A model generated the notes under the pieces. That model did no database searches and was not told where the DNA came from. It worked only from the letters and a program-made list of their open reading frames with translations. Shown here piece by piece: positions 17,168 to 27,018 of a stretch of 64,000 bases of DNA. The position numbers and the translations under genes were made by a program. The stretch is from contig DFHF01000008.1 in the NCBI GenBank assembly GCA_002371825.1, positions 49,974-113,973 of the forward strand, written 5' to 3'. The stretch's first letter is position 1. Every line of letters begins with the position of its first letter. Source of the stretch: Ruminococcus flavefaciens (GTDB lineage: Bacteria > Bacillota > Clostridia > Oscillospirales > Ruminococcaceae).

Positions 17168-17351
17168 AGGGCGGATTTGATTCCGCCCTTCAGACTGTGA
17201 AAACTATTGCGGAACACCGAGAGCGGCATTCCCTGCAAAGCATCTATGTAAAGCAGACAGATCGTAGGGACGTCCATTTTGGGCGTCCGGGGTTGACACC
17301 GTTTTATATCTGGCTCTGTTTACAAGGTGCAGGGCGGATAATATCCGCCCT
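17168..17351. repeat. Cluster of short intergenic palindromes
   Basis: Three hairpins: AGGGCGGA...TCCGCCCT (17168-17189), GGACGTCC...GGGCGTCC (about 17268-17288), and AGGGCGGATAATATCCGCCC (17331-17351). The first and third share the same arms with different loops, as in dispersed palindromic units. No long T run follows, so they are not simple terminators. Confidence 0.65.
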
Positions 17352-17356
17352 TAGTT

Positions 17357-17647
17357 TTATGCAAATATGGTTTTTATTGTGACGGCTATCAGCAGAAGTC
17401 CGAGGATGAAAGCTGCAACAGCAAGGAGCTTGCGGCTCTTCCACTCTCTGACACCGTGTCCGCCCAGCATGAGTGAGATAGCAAATCCCATTATGTACAT
17501 AGGATTGAACGATATCACACCAATCAGATAGAGTATCGCCACAAGCACAGCTACTCCGGCTGATATAAGTTCGACGATAAGTGCGGTTTTCTGGATATTG
17601 CGTTCCTCTTCTTTTTCAAATTTCTTTTCTGCTTTAGTTTTGCCCAT
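17357..17647 (-). CDS. Small membrane protein with three predicted helices
   Basis: 96 residues. A charged N-terminus (about 1-20, Lys/Glu) is followed by helices at about 22-44, 46-65 and 73-95. The loop GGHGVREWKSRK is positively charged and should be cytoplasmic. GGAGG precedes the ATG. I recognise no family; no catalytic motif is visible. Confidence 0.65.
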   Translation of the reverse strand: MGKTKAEKKFEKEEERNIQKTALIVELISAGVAVLVAILYLIGVISFNPMYIMGFAISLMLGGHGVREWKSRKLLAVAAFILGLLLIAVTIKTIFA

Positions 17648-17702
17648 GGTGATAAACCTCCATTCTATTTACATCCGGTCATCCGGATAATATAACTTTT
17701 TA

Positions 17703-19061
17703 TCAGTTCTTAAGGCTCTGCATAGGAGCAGGGATACGTCCGCCCCTGTTGATGAACTTAGCTGCGGACTTGTCTCTTATCGGCATTACAGGGCCGCTTC
17801 CGAGGAGGCCGCCGAATTCGAGAGTCTCGCCCTCTTTTCTTCCGATAGCAGGGATAAGTCTTACAGCGGTGGTCTTGGAGTTGACCATACCGATAGCAGC
17901 TTCATCGGCGATGATAGCAGAAATAGTTTCAGGTGAGATATCTCCGGGAACGACTATCATGTCAAGTCCAACAGAGCATACAGCAGTCATAGCCTCCAGC
18001 TTTTCAAGGCTGAGCACACCTGCAACAGCGGCATCTATCATACCTGCGTCCTCTGATACAGGGATGAAAGCTCCGGAGAGGCCTCCGACAGTTGACGAAG
18101 CCATAACTCCGCCCTTCTTTACAGCGTCATTGAGCATAGCGAGGCAGGCTGTGGTGCCGTGAGTACCGCACATTTCAAGTCCCATTTCCTCGATGATATG
18201 AGCAACGCTGTCACCGATAGCAGGAGTAGGAGCCAGTGAGAGATCGACGATACCGAAGGGTACACCGAGGAGCTCAGAAGCTCTTGCGCCAACCAGCTGA
18301 CCCATACGGGTGATCTTGAAGGCAGTTTTCTTTATGATATCAGCAAGCTCATTGATAGAAGCGTCCGGGTATTTAGTAAGAGCTGCACGAACAACTCCGG
18401 GTCCGGAAACTCCGACGTGTATTTCGCAGTCCGGCTCTCCGACACCGTGGAAAGCTCCTGCCATAAAGGGGTTATCCTCAACGGCATTGCAGAATACGAC
18501 CAGCTTTGCAGGGCCGATGCAGTCACGGTCAGCAGTTCTTTCAGCTGATTCCTTGACTATCTGACCCATGAGCTTTACAGCATCCATATTGATACCGGAC
18601 TTTGTAGAGCCGATATTTACTGATGAGCAGATGTTGTTAGTAACCTCAAGTGCTTCCGGGATAGACTTTATGAGAGCCATATCTCCGGCAGAGAAGCCCT
18701 TATGTACCAGAGCAGAGTAACCTCCTATGAAGTTGACTCCGCAGGTATCAGCGGCTTTCTGAAGAGCTTTTGCGAACTTGACAACATCTCCGCCGGGGCA
18801 GGCAGCAGCCAGCATGGCGATAGGAGTAACGGAAATTCTCTTGTTGACTATCGGGATACCGTATTCCTTTTCGATCTGCTGACCTACAGCAACGAGATTG
18901 CCGGCTTTTGTCACGATCTTGTTGTAGACTTTTTCGCAGGCCTTATCAATATCTGTGTCGATACAGTCGAGAAGGGAAATACCCATTGTGATAGTTCTTA
19001 TATCAAGACATTCGTCCTGGATCATCCTTATGGTTTCCAGTATATTGTAAACGTTAAGCAT
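17703..19061 (-). CDS. DUF711/UPF0210 (PFL family) protein
   Basis: 452 residues, full length for the family. Glycine-rich blocks such as VNFIGGYSALVHKGFS, SVNIGSTKSGINMDAV, FHGVGEPDCEIHVGVSGPG and LLGSGPVMPI are typical. The family is widespread in Firmicutes and archaea, resembles glycyl-radical-enzyme folds without the radical site, and has no agreed function. It is almost always next to a short ACT-domain gene, as here (21 bases upstream), so amino-acid control is inferred. Confidence 0.9.
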   Translation of the reverse strand: MLNVYNILETIRMIQDECLDIRTITMGISLLDCIDTDIDKACEKVYNKIVTKAGNLVAVGQQIEKEYGIPIVNKRISVTPIAMLAAACPGGDVVKFAKALQKAADTCGVNFIGGYSALVHKGFSAGDMALIKSIPEALEVTNNICSSVNIGSTKSGINMDAVKLMGQIVKESAERTADRDCIGPAKLVVFCNAVEDNPFMAGAFHGVGEPDCEIHVGVSGPGVVRAALTKYPDASINELADIIKKTAFKITRMGQLVGARASELLGVPFGIVDLSLAPTPAIGDSVAHIIEEMGLEMCGTHGTTACLAMLNDAVKKGGVMASSTVGGLSGAFIPVSEDAGMIDAAVAGVLSLEKLEAMTAVCSVGLDMIVVPGDISPETISAIIADEAAIGMVNSKTTAVRLIPAIGRKEGETLEFGGLLGSGPVMPIRDKSAAKFINRGGRIPAPMQSLKN

Positions 19062-19082
19062 CTGTGACTTCCTTTCAGCGGC

Positions 19083-19352
19083 TTATATGCTGTGCATTGA
19101 GTTGAAAATATCCTCATGCATTGTATGGATAGAAAGACCAAGCTCATTGCCGAGGGCTGTCATCTTGTCAACGAGTTCGGAGAAATCGCTGTTTATTGCA
19201 GAGATATCCACCAGCATTATCATAGCGAACATATCCTGAAGAACGCTCTGGGTCACCTCTATTACATTTACGTTGAATCCGGCGCAGATACCGCTGACTT
19301 TATGAAGAATACCAACAGTGTCCTTACCGATAACAGTTACAACTGCTCTCAT
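19083..19352 (-). CDS. ACT domain protein (UPF0237 type)
   Basis: 89 residues, one ACT domain: AVVTVIGKDTVGILHKVSGI, the NVNVIEVTQSVLQDMFAMIM strand-helix, and a C-terminal helix. ACT domains bind amino acids. Its gene leads the DUF711 gene in an operon and has a near-perfect promoter. Confidence 0.9.
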   Translation of the reverse strand: MRAVVTVIGKDTVGILHKVSGICAGFNVNVIEVTQSVLQDMFAMIMLVDISAINSDFSELVDKMTALGNELGLSIHTMHEDIFNSMHSI

Positions 19353-19403
19353 AAAAAATACCTCCGTTCAGTTGTCCTGCGGCGATGCCGCATTATTGAT
19401 ACA

Positions 19404-19432
19404 ATTATAACACATTATTATTATTGTGTCAA
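19404..19432 (-). promoter_or_regulatory. Consensus sigma-A promoter for the ACT-DUF711 operon
   Basis: On the minus strand TTGACA (19427-19432), a 17-bp spacer and TATAAT (19404-19409), 51 bases before the ATG. Confidence 0.85.
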
Positions 19433-19519
19433 TGAGTAATTCTGCTCAGAAAGCCGATACTGTCCGGCATGAACTGACAGAAAAAGCGGAGATACGGCAT
19501 ATAGTTACATATTGCGTAC

Positions 19520-19547
19520 TTGACAATTTGGCTATATATGGTATAAT
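19520..19547 (+). promoter_or_regulatory. Sigma-A promoter for the D,D-carboxypeptidase gene
   Basis: TTGACA (19520-19525), a 16-bp spacer and TATAAT (19542-19547), 35 bases before the ATG. Confidence 0.82.
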
Positions 19548-19582
19548 AGTACTAAGACAATGAAAGAAAAAAGGAGCATTTT

Positions 19583-20587
19583 ATGAGCAAAGCTTACAGA
19601 CTGAGAAAAGACAGAGTAATGGCAGCTATGGCAGTGCTGCTGATACCGGTCCTTTTCTTCTGTATGTGTTCAAGACACAGCAAAAAATCAAAACAAGCCA
19701 ATGCATCTGCTGAGGCAAAGCCGGTCGCTGCTGCGACAACGGTCATAACGCAGACGACACCTGTCATCACCACAACTGCAGCAGCAGTTCCGCAGATGGC
19801 ACATATCTCTTCCCCTTCATGCCGGGCGGCAGCGGTTTACAGTATCAATGATGATTCTATGATATATAGTGACAATATGGACGAAAAAACAGCACCTGCC
19901 AGCCTGACAAAGCTTCTGACAGCTTCGGTGGCACTGAAATATCTGGATCCTGATACCGTTTTCACAGTGGGTTCAGAGCAGGCATTGGTGCAGCCCTATT
20001 CAAGTCTTGCATTTCTTGATGTGGGCAGCAGTCTTACTGTGAGAGATCTTATAACCGGAATGCTGATGGCCTCCGGAAATGATGCAGCCTATGCTCTTGC
20101 AGCTTCCGCAGCAAGGGAAATGGAGCCCGGTGTTGAAATGACAGATCAGGCAGCAGTAAATAAATTCTGCGGACTGATGAACAGCTTTGCAGCAGAGATC
20201 GGAATGAAAAACAGTCACTTCACCACACCTGACGGCTGGGATGACCCGGATCAGTATACAACGGTTTCCGACCTTATAACACTTGCAAGATATGCAGTAA
20301 AGCTGCCGGTGATAAGTCAGGCTGCCGGAACGCATCAGAAAACAGTTGAGGCTTTTTCCGGAGAGAATTACACATGGACAAATTCAAATCTGCTTCTTGA
20401 TCCGGATAGTGTGTACTACCGCAGAGAGGTCACAGGACTTAAGACCGGAACTACTCTTGAAGCAGGCAACAGCCTTATAACAGTGTTTGAAAAGAACGGG
20501 AAAAAATATATATCCGCAGTGGCAGGCTGTGATACCGACGAGGACAGATATGACCTGACAATAAAACTTATAGACGCAGTAAAGTGA
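19583..20587 (+). CDS. D-alanyl-D-alanine carboxypeptidase (S11, low-molecular-weight PBP)
   Basis: 334 residues. An N-terminal hydrophobic segment (about 13-28) serves as signal or anchor, then comes a Thr/Ala-rich linker and the penicillin-binding fold with the three active-site motifs: SLTK (SxxK), SGN (SxN) in MASGNDAAYALA, and KTGT in LKTGTTLEAGN. The enzyme trims the terminal D-Ala from peptidoglycan stems outside the membrane. The C-terminal PBP5_C-type stalk is absent, so it ends soon after the catalytic domain. AAAGGAGC precedes the ATG. Confidence 0.92.
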   Translation: MSKAYRLRKDRVMAAMAVLLIPVLFFCMCSRHSKKSKQANASAEAKPVAAATTVITQTTPVITTTAAAVPQMAHISSPSCRAAAVYSINDDSMIYSDNMDEKTAPASLTKLLTASVALKYLDPDTVFTVGSEQALVQPYSSLAFLDVGSSLTVRDLITGMLMASGNDAAYALAASAAREMEPGVEMTDQAAVNKFCGLMNSFAAEIGMKNSHFTTPDGWDDPDQYTTVSDLITLARYAVKLPVISQAAGTHQKTVEAFSGENYTWTNSNLLLDPDSVYYRREVTGLKTGTTLEAGNSLITVFEKNGKKYISAVAGCDTDEDRYDLTIKLIDAVK

Positions 20588-20600
20588 ATATATGTATGAT

Positions 20601-20636
20601 AACGGCGCTCTGAAAAGATCAGGGCGCCGTTTTTTG
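20601..20636 (+). terminator. Terminator after the carboxypeptidase gene
   Basis: AACGGCGC and GGCGCCGTT arms followed by six T. Confidence 0.85.
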
Positions 20637-20650
20637 AGTGATGTTTAATG

Positions 20651-20687
20651 AAAAAGGGGAAAGCCTTTGCTGAGAAAGGTTTTCCCC
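20651..20687 (-). terminator. Terminator after the SH3b/C39 gene
   Basis: A GGGGAAAGCCTTT / AAAGGTTTTCCCC stem with TTTTT following on the minus strand. It resembles the hairpin inside the element at 373-674. Confidence 0.75.
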
Positions 20688-20724
20688 GATCTTATTTCGT
20701 ACTGTTATGTGCTTTTTACTGCGG

Positions 20725-23700
20725 TCAATAATAGAGGATACGGCTTCCGAGTTCTTTGAATACGCTTTCAAAAGTACCGAAGCTTACAGTTCTTGAACCG
20801 CCTGTATTAGGATCACGATAGGTCAGAGTTTTGCTTGCAATATTGAAACCGCAAACGACAACAGCGTGTTCACCAGCAGGCCAGCGGATGAGTTTACCTG
20901 TCTTGTAGTCATACCAGCTGTCGTTATAGTAAATATCCTTGCCTGGGGTTGTTGTATACCATGCCACAACAGGCTTTCCTGTCTTAAGGAGGGCGATTAT
21001 CTCATCGATAGAAGAGTCCTTCTTTGTTTTAACACCGGACTTGAACTTCGCGGCAGTTTTTGCAAGAGGCTCATTGAACACACCGTAGGAATATGAGCTG
21101 TGAGGATCTCCGACAAATTCTGTCTCCGGATTTGCTCCGTAGAGAGTGCCGCTGCTGTAGTATGGGAGCGGTCCCTTAGGAAGTGCCTGTACGATCTGCT
21201 CCATAGTTACGTTTACATCGTAATATTTGAGGAGCATATAAAGTGCAGCGCTCTCGCAGCCTGTAGGATAGGAAGGATGCTGATTGTACTCCATAACATT
21301 CAGATGAACTGAGACATCACTTGAAGGATCTATCATCTTTATATAGCTTGTGGAAACATATCCCTTGGTTCCGATATATTCAGCATAAGCCCAGTCCTTG
21401 CTGGTCTTTATTACATTGAAAGTGGCTCCGGCAGGGATAGTGCCGATGATCTCTGAATTGATATTTGCAGCAGCCCTGAAATTGAGGCCGTCAGTTACGT
21501 TGTAGGTGGTGTATGTACCGGCAGTAATAGCGGTCCAGCCTTCTTCAAGCTCCACATACTTCTGAACATTTGCCATAGGAACATAGCCCTGAAGGTCCTT
21601 GTAGTCCACATATACCCAGTCCTTGCTGGTCTTTGTTACTCTGAACTTAGCACCGCCGGGGATAGCTCCGATTATCTTTGAATCAGCACTTGCGGACTCT
21701 CTGACGTTGATGTCTCCGCTGAGATTTTTCTTTATATAGATACCTGCATCAGCAGTTGACCAGCCTGTTTCAGGTGCGGTGTATTTCTGGATGTAAGTCT
21801 TTGAAACGCAGCCCTTTACACCATTATACTCAGCATAAGCCCAGTCGCTGTTGGTCTTTGTTACAGTGAATTTAGCATTTGCAGGGATAGAGCCGATTAT
21901 TTTGGAAGCAGTGCTTGCGGACTCTCTGATATTGAGGTCATCGTTCACACCCTTTGTGGTGTATGTACCGGCCTCAGCAGTAGACCAGTCCTTATACGGG
22001 TCAACAACAGGCTCAACATATTTCTGAACATTTGCCATGGGAACATAGCCCTGAAGGTCCTTATAGTCCACATATACCCAGTCTTTGCTGGTCTTTGTTA
22101 CTCTGAACTTAGCACCGCCGGGGATAGCTCCGATCACCTTTGAATTTGCATTTGCGGACTCTCTGACATTGATGTCGCCGTTGAGATTTTTCTTTACATA
22201 GATGCCTGCATCAGCAGTAGACCATAATATCTCAGGCTCAGTGTATTTCTTTATGAATTCTGTTGATACATAGCCCTTGACGCTGTTATATTCAGCATAA
22301 GCCCAGTCCTTGCTGGTCTTAGTGACGGTGAATTTAGCGTTTGCAGGGATAGAGCCGATTATTTTGGAAGCAGTGCTTGCAGCCTCTCTGATATTGAGGT
22401 CATCATTGACTCCGTTTGTGATATATGTACCTGCCTCAGCAGTGGACCATACAATAGCCGGCTCAGTGTATTTCTGGATATAAGCCTTTGAAACACAGCC
22501 CTTTACACCATTATACTCAGCATAAGCCCAGCTGCTGCTGGTCTTTGTTACAGTGAACTTGGCATTTGCGGGGATAGTACCGAGGACTTTAGAACTTACA
22601 TTGTCAGATTCCCTGATGTTCAGGTAATCGTTGACATTCTTAGTGGTATAAGTGCCGGCCTCAGCAGTAGACCAGTCCTTATACGGGTCAACAACTGGCT
22701 CCACATACTTCTGAACATTTGCCATAGGAACATAGCCCTGAAGGTCCTTATAGTCCACATAGACCCAGTCCTTGCTGGTCTTTGTTACTCTGAACTTAGC
22801 ACCGCCGGGGATAGCGCCGAGTATCTTTGAATCAGCGCTTGCGGACTCTCTTACATTTATGTCACCGGTGAGATTTTTCTTTACATAGATACCTGCATCA
22901 GCAGTAGACCATACTATCTCAGGCTCAGTGTACTTCTGGATGTAATCCTTTGAAACATAGCCCTTAACATTGTTATACTCAGCATAAGCCCAGCCTGAGC
23001 TTGTCTTTGTTACAGTGAACTTTGCATTTGCGGGAATAGTTCCGAGTACCTTAGCGCTTACATTGTCAGATTCTCTGATGTTCAGGTAATTCTGGACGTT
23101 TTTGGTGGTGTATGTGCCTGCATCGGCAGTTGACCATCCGTTGCCGGGATCAACGACAGGCTCCACATACTTCTGAACATTTGCCATAGGAACATAGCCC
23201 TGAAGGTCCTTGTAGTCCACATATACCCAGTCCTTGCTGGTCTTTGTTACTCTGAACTTAGCACCGCCGGGGATAGCTCCGATCACCTTTGAATCAGTGC
23301 TGGCGGACTCTCTTACATTTATGTCACCGGTGAGATTTTTCTTTACATAGATACCGGCATCAGCAGTGGACCATATGATCTCTGGATCAGTTTTGGGCTC
23401 GGTGTACTTCTGTATATACGCAACGGAAACATAGCCCTTCATGCCGTTATATTCAGCGTAGGCCCAATCCTTGCTTGTTCTGGAGACAGTGAATTTTGCT
23501 CCTGCCGGAATTGAACCGACGGTGCCGTCAGAAATGCTTGCTGACTTTCTGATATTGAGCTCTGTATTCACATTCTTTGTTGTATATGTACCGGCCTGAT
23601 CTGTGGACCATCCGTCTGTAGGATCAACAGAAGGCGCATCAGGAGAAGCAAGGATATTCTGGCGAAGGAGCACCAGGTCAAATGCGTTCACCTGCATATC

Positions 23701-24513
23701 GTGATCCATGTCCGAGGCGATGAACTGAGCGGTATTCAGCTTCTGATCGCCGATAAGGTATCTCTGGAGCATATCTGCGTCAGCAGAAGTGAACTTGCCG
23801 TCCTTGTTAAGGTCTCCCGTGTTTTCGGAAGGATAGTCAGCAGCATCGCCAAGCTTTGTGAAATCTGAAGATACCAGCTCTGCCACCTTGCCGGCAGCGT
23901 CCTCAGCGAAGAGCTTGTAAGTGTAGTTACCCTTGCCGACCTTGCTTATATCCACGTTCTTGTTAAGGAAGCCTGCTGTATCGAACTGGTCTGATTCCGG
24001 AGATGTGCTTGCAGTGAGCACTTCGGTTTTTCCGTCTCTTTTATATACTCCGCCCCATACACGCTTGAGGACCAGCTTTGAGCTTACGGAGCCCTTGAAA
24101 TCCCAGCCGGCATTCACAGGTATGAACCATTCCGGAGAAGCAGCGTCCTTGATAGTGATACCGGAGTCAGCATCTGTTATCTTTCTTATATATTTTACAG
24201 ATACATAACCCTTTGAGCTGCCGTATTCGGCCTCAGCCCAGTCTCCGCTGATATCTGTTACGCTGAACAGAGCTCCCACCGGGATATTTCCGACGATCTC
24301 AGCTTCTGTAGTGGCCTCAGCCCTGAGTCTGAGCTCTGACTCAACATCTTTTGTGGTATAGAGCTGACCCTCACTGGATGCTGAGACATTCTGCTCTGTC
24401 AGAGACAGATTGTCTATACCGGCAGGTGTTGTTTCGGCAGCATAGGCAGCAGCTGCGTTGGCAGCACCTCCGAGAAGAGCTGCGGTGAATAACGATGCGA
24501 TTATCTTTTTCAA
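20725..24513 (-). CDS. Large secreted protein: 11 SH3b repeats, internal dockerin, C-terminal C39-like peptidase
   Basis: About 1262 residues. TTG at 24513 is preferred because GGGGAG lies eight bases before it; GTG at 24522 overlaps that site. Order: signal peptide (about 1-28), one SH3b, a beta-rich stretch, a dockerin-like module (GDLNKDGKFTSADADMLQRY ... SDMDHDMQVNAFDLVLLRQN, about 230-290), ten more SH3b repeats, and a C39-type cysteine peptidase domain (about 1085-1262) with the Cys in YPTGCESAALYM, His in GEHAVVVCG and Asp/Asn in YRDPNTGG. The SH3b repeats alternate between two kinds; four copies (KKNL.GDINVRES / DYKDLQGYVPM) are nearly identical. SH3b repeats probably bind peptidoglycan. 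The cargo of the peptidase is unknown. Confidence 0.85.
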   Translation of the reverse strand: MKKIIASLFTAALLGGAANAAAAYAAETTPAGIDNLSLTEQNVSASSEGQLYTTKDVESELRLRAEATTEAEIVGNIPVGALFSVTDISGDWAEAEYGSSKGYVSVKYIRKITDADSGITIKDAASPEWFIPVNAGWDFKGSVSSKLVLKRVWGGVYKRDGKTEVLTASTSPESDQFDTAGFLNKNVDISKVGKGNYTYKLFAEDAAGKVAELVSSDFTKLGDAADYPSENTGDLNKDGKFTSADADMLQRYLIGDQKLNTAQFIASDMDHDMQVNAFDLVLLRQNILASPDAPSVDPTDGWSTDQAGTYTTKNVNTELNIRKSASISDGTVGSIPAGAKFTVSRTSKDWAYAEYNGMKGYVSVAYIQKYTEPKTDPEIIWSTADAGIYVKKNLTGDINVRESASTDSKVIGAIPGGAKFRVTKTSKDWVYVDYKDLQGYVPMANVQKYVEPVVDPGNGWSTADAGTYTTKNVQNYLNIRESDNVSAKVLGTIPANAKFTVTKTSSGWAYAEYNNVKGYVSKDYIQKYTEPEIVWSTADAGIYVKKNLTGDINVRESASADSKILGAIPGGAKFRVTKTSKDWVYVDYKDLQGYVPMANVQKYVEPVVDPYKDWSTAEAGTYTTKNVNDYLNIRESDNVSSKVLGTIPANAKFTVTKTSSSWAYAEYNGVKGCVSKAYIQKYTEPAIVWSTAEAGTYITNGVNDDLNIREAASTASKIIGSIPANAKFTVTKTSKDWAYAEYNSVKGYVSTEFIKKYTEPEILWSTADAGIYVKKNLNGDINVRESANANSKVIGAIPGGAKFRVTKTSKDWVYVDYKDLQGYVPMANVQKYVEPVVDPYKDWSTAEAGTYTTKGVNDDLNIRESASTASKIIGSIPANAKFTVTKTNSDWAYAEYNGVKGCVSKTYIQKYTAPETGWSTADAGIYIKKNLSGDINVRESASADSKIIGAIPGGAKFRVTKTSKDWVYVDYKDLQGYVPMANVQKYVELEEGWTAITAGTYTTYNVTDGLNFRAAANINSEIIGTIPAGATFNVIKTSKDWAYAEYIGTKGYVSTSYIKMIDPSSDVSVHLNVMEYNQHPSYPTGCESAALYMLLKYYDVNVTMEQIVQALPKGPLPYYSSGTLYGANPETEFVGDPHSSYSYGVFNEPLAKTAAKFKSGVKTKKDSSIDEIIALLKTGKPVVAWYTTTPGKDIYYNDSWYDYKTGKLIRWPAGEHAVVVCGFNIASKTLTYRDPNTGGSRTVSFGTFESVFKELGSRILYY

Positions 24514-24612
24514 TTTATACACTCCCCATTTTGTTGTCTTTTTGTCATTTGCGGTGATAAAACCTCTATATTAACATTCACTTGAAAGAACGTAAATGTG
24601 ACACTTTTTTTG

Positions 24613-24663
24613 AAAAAAAATAAAAAAAGCGGATAATGCCTAATAATTATGCATATCCGCTTG
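24613..24663 (-). terminator. Terminator after the ABC-2 exporter operon
   Basis: AAGCGGATA / TATCCGCTT arms with a long T tract on the minus strand. Confidence 0.8.
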
Positions 24664-24695
24664 TATTTTTGGCACTTTCGACCATATATCGCCGA

Positions 24696-25895
24696 TCAGT
24701 AGGAAGCAGCCACAGTTGATACCCTGCCGTATCTGAGACGGTGTACCAGAACGCTGAGCACAGCAAATGTTACAGCGAAGCCAAGCTCTATTCCCATATA
24801 GAGCAGCAGGTCACCACCGGCTGAAGAGCTGTCTGAGATGGAGAATACCCGTCCGAAGCCTACATCACTGCATATCAGTTCGTTTGCTTTCACATACCAG
24901 TAGGCGGGGAGGAATCTTGAAAAAGCGAGAACACTGTCGCTGAGCATAGACAGGGGCACGAATATTCCGCAGAGGAAGCTCATTCCGAGGCCAAGTATCT
25001 GTGTAAGAAGGCTTATTACTTTCTCGGAGGGATCAAAGCTTGCTATGAACACGGTGAGAGAAGTCGATACCATTGTGAAGATCAGGCTGTTAAGGACTGC
25101 CAGCCACTGTCGTCCGCTATACATACCGCCGAATATGAACAGACCTGCTGCTATGAGCACCAGCCACTGAACAAGGACGAGTACTGTGCTTCCTGCATAC
25201 AGCTGCAGAGTGAAGGAAGACGGTCTCAGGCATGAACAGTTTGTGCGGTAGCGTATATCCCTTCTTGTCATTGTCAGGATCACGGGACAGAGTGCATTGA
25301 GTATTGCAGATATAATGATATAAGGCATATACCTGAAATATCCGCCGAAGAATTTAGGCATATCTGAGCTGTTTTTTTCCTCGCTGAGCATTGATACCTC
25401 AGTTTCCTCCGAGAATGAGCTACCAACAGTCTTTACAGCTTCAGTGATATCCATTCCGCTGACAGTACAGGCTTTTACAGAGGCAGCATACTCATTGAGG
25501 AACTGCCCCATGTATACGACGGAATAGCTGTCGTGGACGTGATAGCTTCCGAAGAGACCGTCTGTATTGCCGGCAGCAAGCGAGCTGCTGTAGCCCTCGT
25601 TGATAATGAGAGCATAGTCGATGCTTTCACTGTATAGTGAATCGAGGATCTTATTCTTATCCTCATCGATGTCCACGATCTCGTTGTTCTTCTTGATAAG
25701 ATTTATAAGCTCCTGGCTTTCAGGGGTGTCGTCCTTATCGAAAACGGCTATTTTAAGGGAGTTCAGCTCGAACTTGCTCTCGGCGGTCTTCTCCTTTGCC
25801 ATAGGTATAGCGATTGCGACGAATACTATCATATACATGAGCGATGAGAGCCATTTGCTCTTCAGCACTTTTATAAAAACCTTAAAGACTTGCAT
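24696..25895 (-). CDS. ABC-2 type exporter permease
   Basis: 399 residues with the ABC-2 layout: one N-terminal helix (SSLMYMIVFVAIAIPM), a large extracytoplasmic domain of about 150 residues, then five helices from about residue 190. It is the last of three overlapping genes and pairs with the next permease and the ATPase to form an exporter. The cargo (antibiotic, lipid or peptide) cannot be read from sequence. Confidence 0.85.
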   Translation of the reverse strand: MQVFKVFIKVLKSKWLSSLMYMIVFVAIAIPMAKEKTAESKFELNSLKIAVFDKDDTPESQELINLIKKNNEIVDIDEDKNKILDSLYSESIDYALIINEGYSSSLAAGNTDGLFGSYHVHDSYSVVYMGQFLNEYAASVKACTVSGMDITEAVKTVGSSFSEETEVSMLSEEKNSSDMPKFFGGYFRYMPYIIISAILNALCPVILTMTRRDIRYRTNCSCLRPSSFTLQLYAGSTVLVLVQWLVLIAAGLFIFGGMYSGRQWLAVLNSLIFTMVSTSLTVFIASFDPSEKVISLLTQILGLGMSFLCGIFVPLSMLSDSVLAFSRFLPAYWYVKANELICSDVGFGRVFSISDSSSAGGDLLLYMGIELGFAVTFAVLSVLVHRLRYGRVSTVAASY

Positions 25896-27018
25896 ATTTT
25901 TTCCTCCTTGTCAGCAGAATTCCGAGGATATCGAAGACCAGAGCGGTCACAGCCATTGTTATCATGCATACTCCATATTTGCTCAGATCATCGTAAACAT
26001 TGAGATAGTAGAAGCTGTTGGTGATAACAGCAGCAGGATTTATCCGGTTGAACCAGGGACAGATGCTTTCTATCCTTACCTTCATATTAGCGATCATCAG
26101 ACCGCTCAGGAAGCAGAGTATCAGAGAAACAGCTGTTGATACTGCTATTTTCACTGAAGTTGACAGGAAGCCTACGGAGCCCACGAAAAATCCCAGGGAC
26201 ACACCAAGGATACCTGCCAGCAGAGCGGTAAGGTAGACAAGTCCGAGGCGGCTGCCCATATCTATCTGAAGTCCGAATCTTACGAAGGTGACACTGAAAA
26301 GCATACATATCGAATGTACGATATAGCTTCCGGTCAGGCTTGCAGCAAGGCTTATTGATTTCGGAGTAGGGGAGCAGCATTTTCTTGCTCCCAGCTGTGA
26401 GAGGTCGGCCTGATTATTGATCGTGATATGAAGTCCGGTTATAGAGCCGAAAAGTGCTACCATTGCGAGGAGGTTATAGAAATAGTCTGTCATATAGTCG
26501 GTATTTCCGCTGGAGAGAGGTATCTCACGAAGCGAGGCGGTCTCCTCGGAAAAGGATGCGATAACGTCCTGTGCCTTTGATGGGTCACGCATTATACAGT
26601 CCTTGATTATCTGCTGGCGGGAGTTGTACTCCTTTACGAAGGAGCTTAGTATAGATGATCTCAGGTCTGATTCAGCCACAGTAAGTGAAAGCTTTCCGTC
26701 AGCGGTGATGATGCCGTTCACTTTTTTATCCCGCAGCATTTTTTCTGCCTCTTCCTTATCGGCATAGGTCACATCCAGCAGAGGCTCTTCCTGCTCCTGC
26801 AAAGAGTCCAGTACAGAGCGGAGAGTCTGATCCTGAGCCTCGTCTGTTACAGCAACAGGTATAGTATCGAATTTAGTGGTTTCATTATAGACATTGCTGA
26901 AGGCTATCTTGAAGAATGTACCCAGTGCAACCGGGAACAGGATCAGCCAGATAAGGATATCCTTTACACGCAGGGATGATAACAGCTCATATTTAAGGTT
27001 GTGAAGGAACATTGTCAA
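25882..27018 (-). CDS. ABC-2 type exporter permease
   Basis: 378 residues, the same layout as its partner: helix at about 22-40, an external domain, and a C-terminal bundle of five helices with YLTALLAGILGVSLGFFVG and IAVSTAVSLILCFLSGLMI. It overlaps the ATPase stop by four bases (ATGA) and the next permease start by 14. Two different half-permeases per ATPase suggest a heterodimer. Confidence 0.87.
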   Translation of the reverse strand: MTMFLHNLKYELLSSLRVKDILIWLILFPVALGTFFKIAFSNVYNETTKFDTIPVAVTDEAQDQTLRSVLDSLQEQEEPLLDVTYADKEEAEKMLRDKKVNGIITADGKLSLTVAESDLRSSILSSFVKEYNSRQQIIKDCIMRDPSKAQDVIASFSEETASLREIPLSSGNTDYMTDYFYNLLAMVALFGSITGLHITINNQADLSQLGARKCCSPTPKSISLAASLTGSYIVHSICMLFSVTFVRFGLQIDMGSRLGLVYLTALLAGILGVSLGFFVGSVGFLSTSVKIAVSTAVSLILCFLSGLMIANMKVRIESICPWFNRINPAAVITNSFYYLNVYDDLSKYGVCMITMAVTALVFDILGILLTRRKKYASL

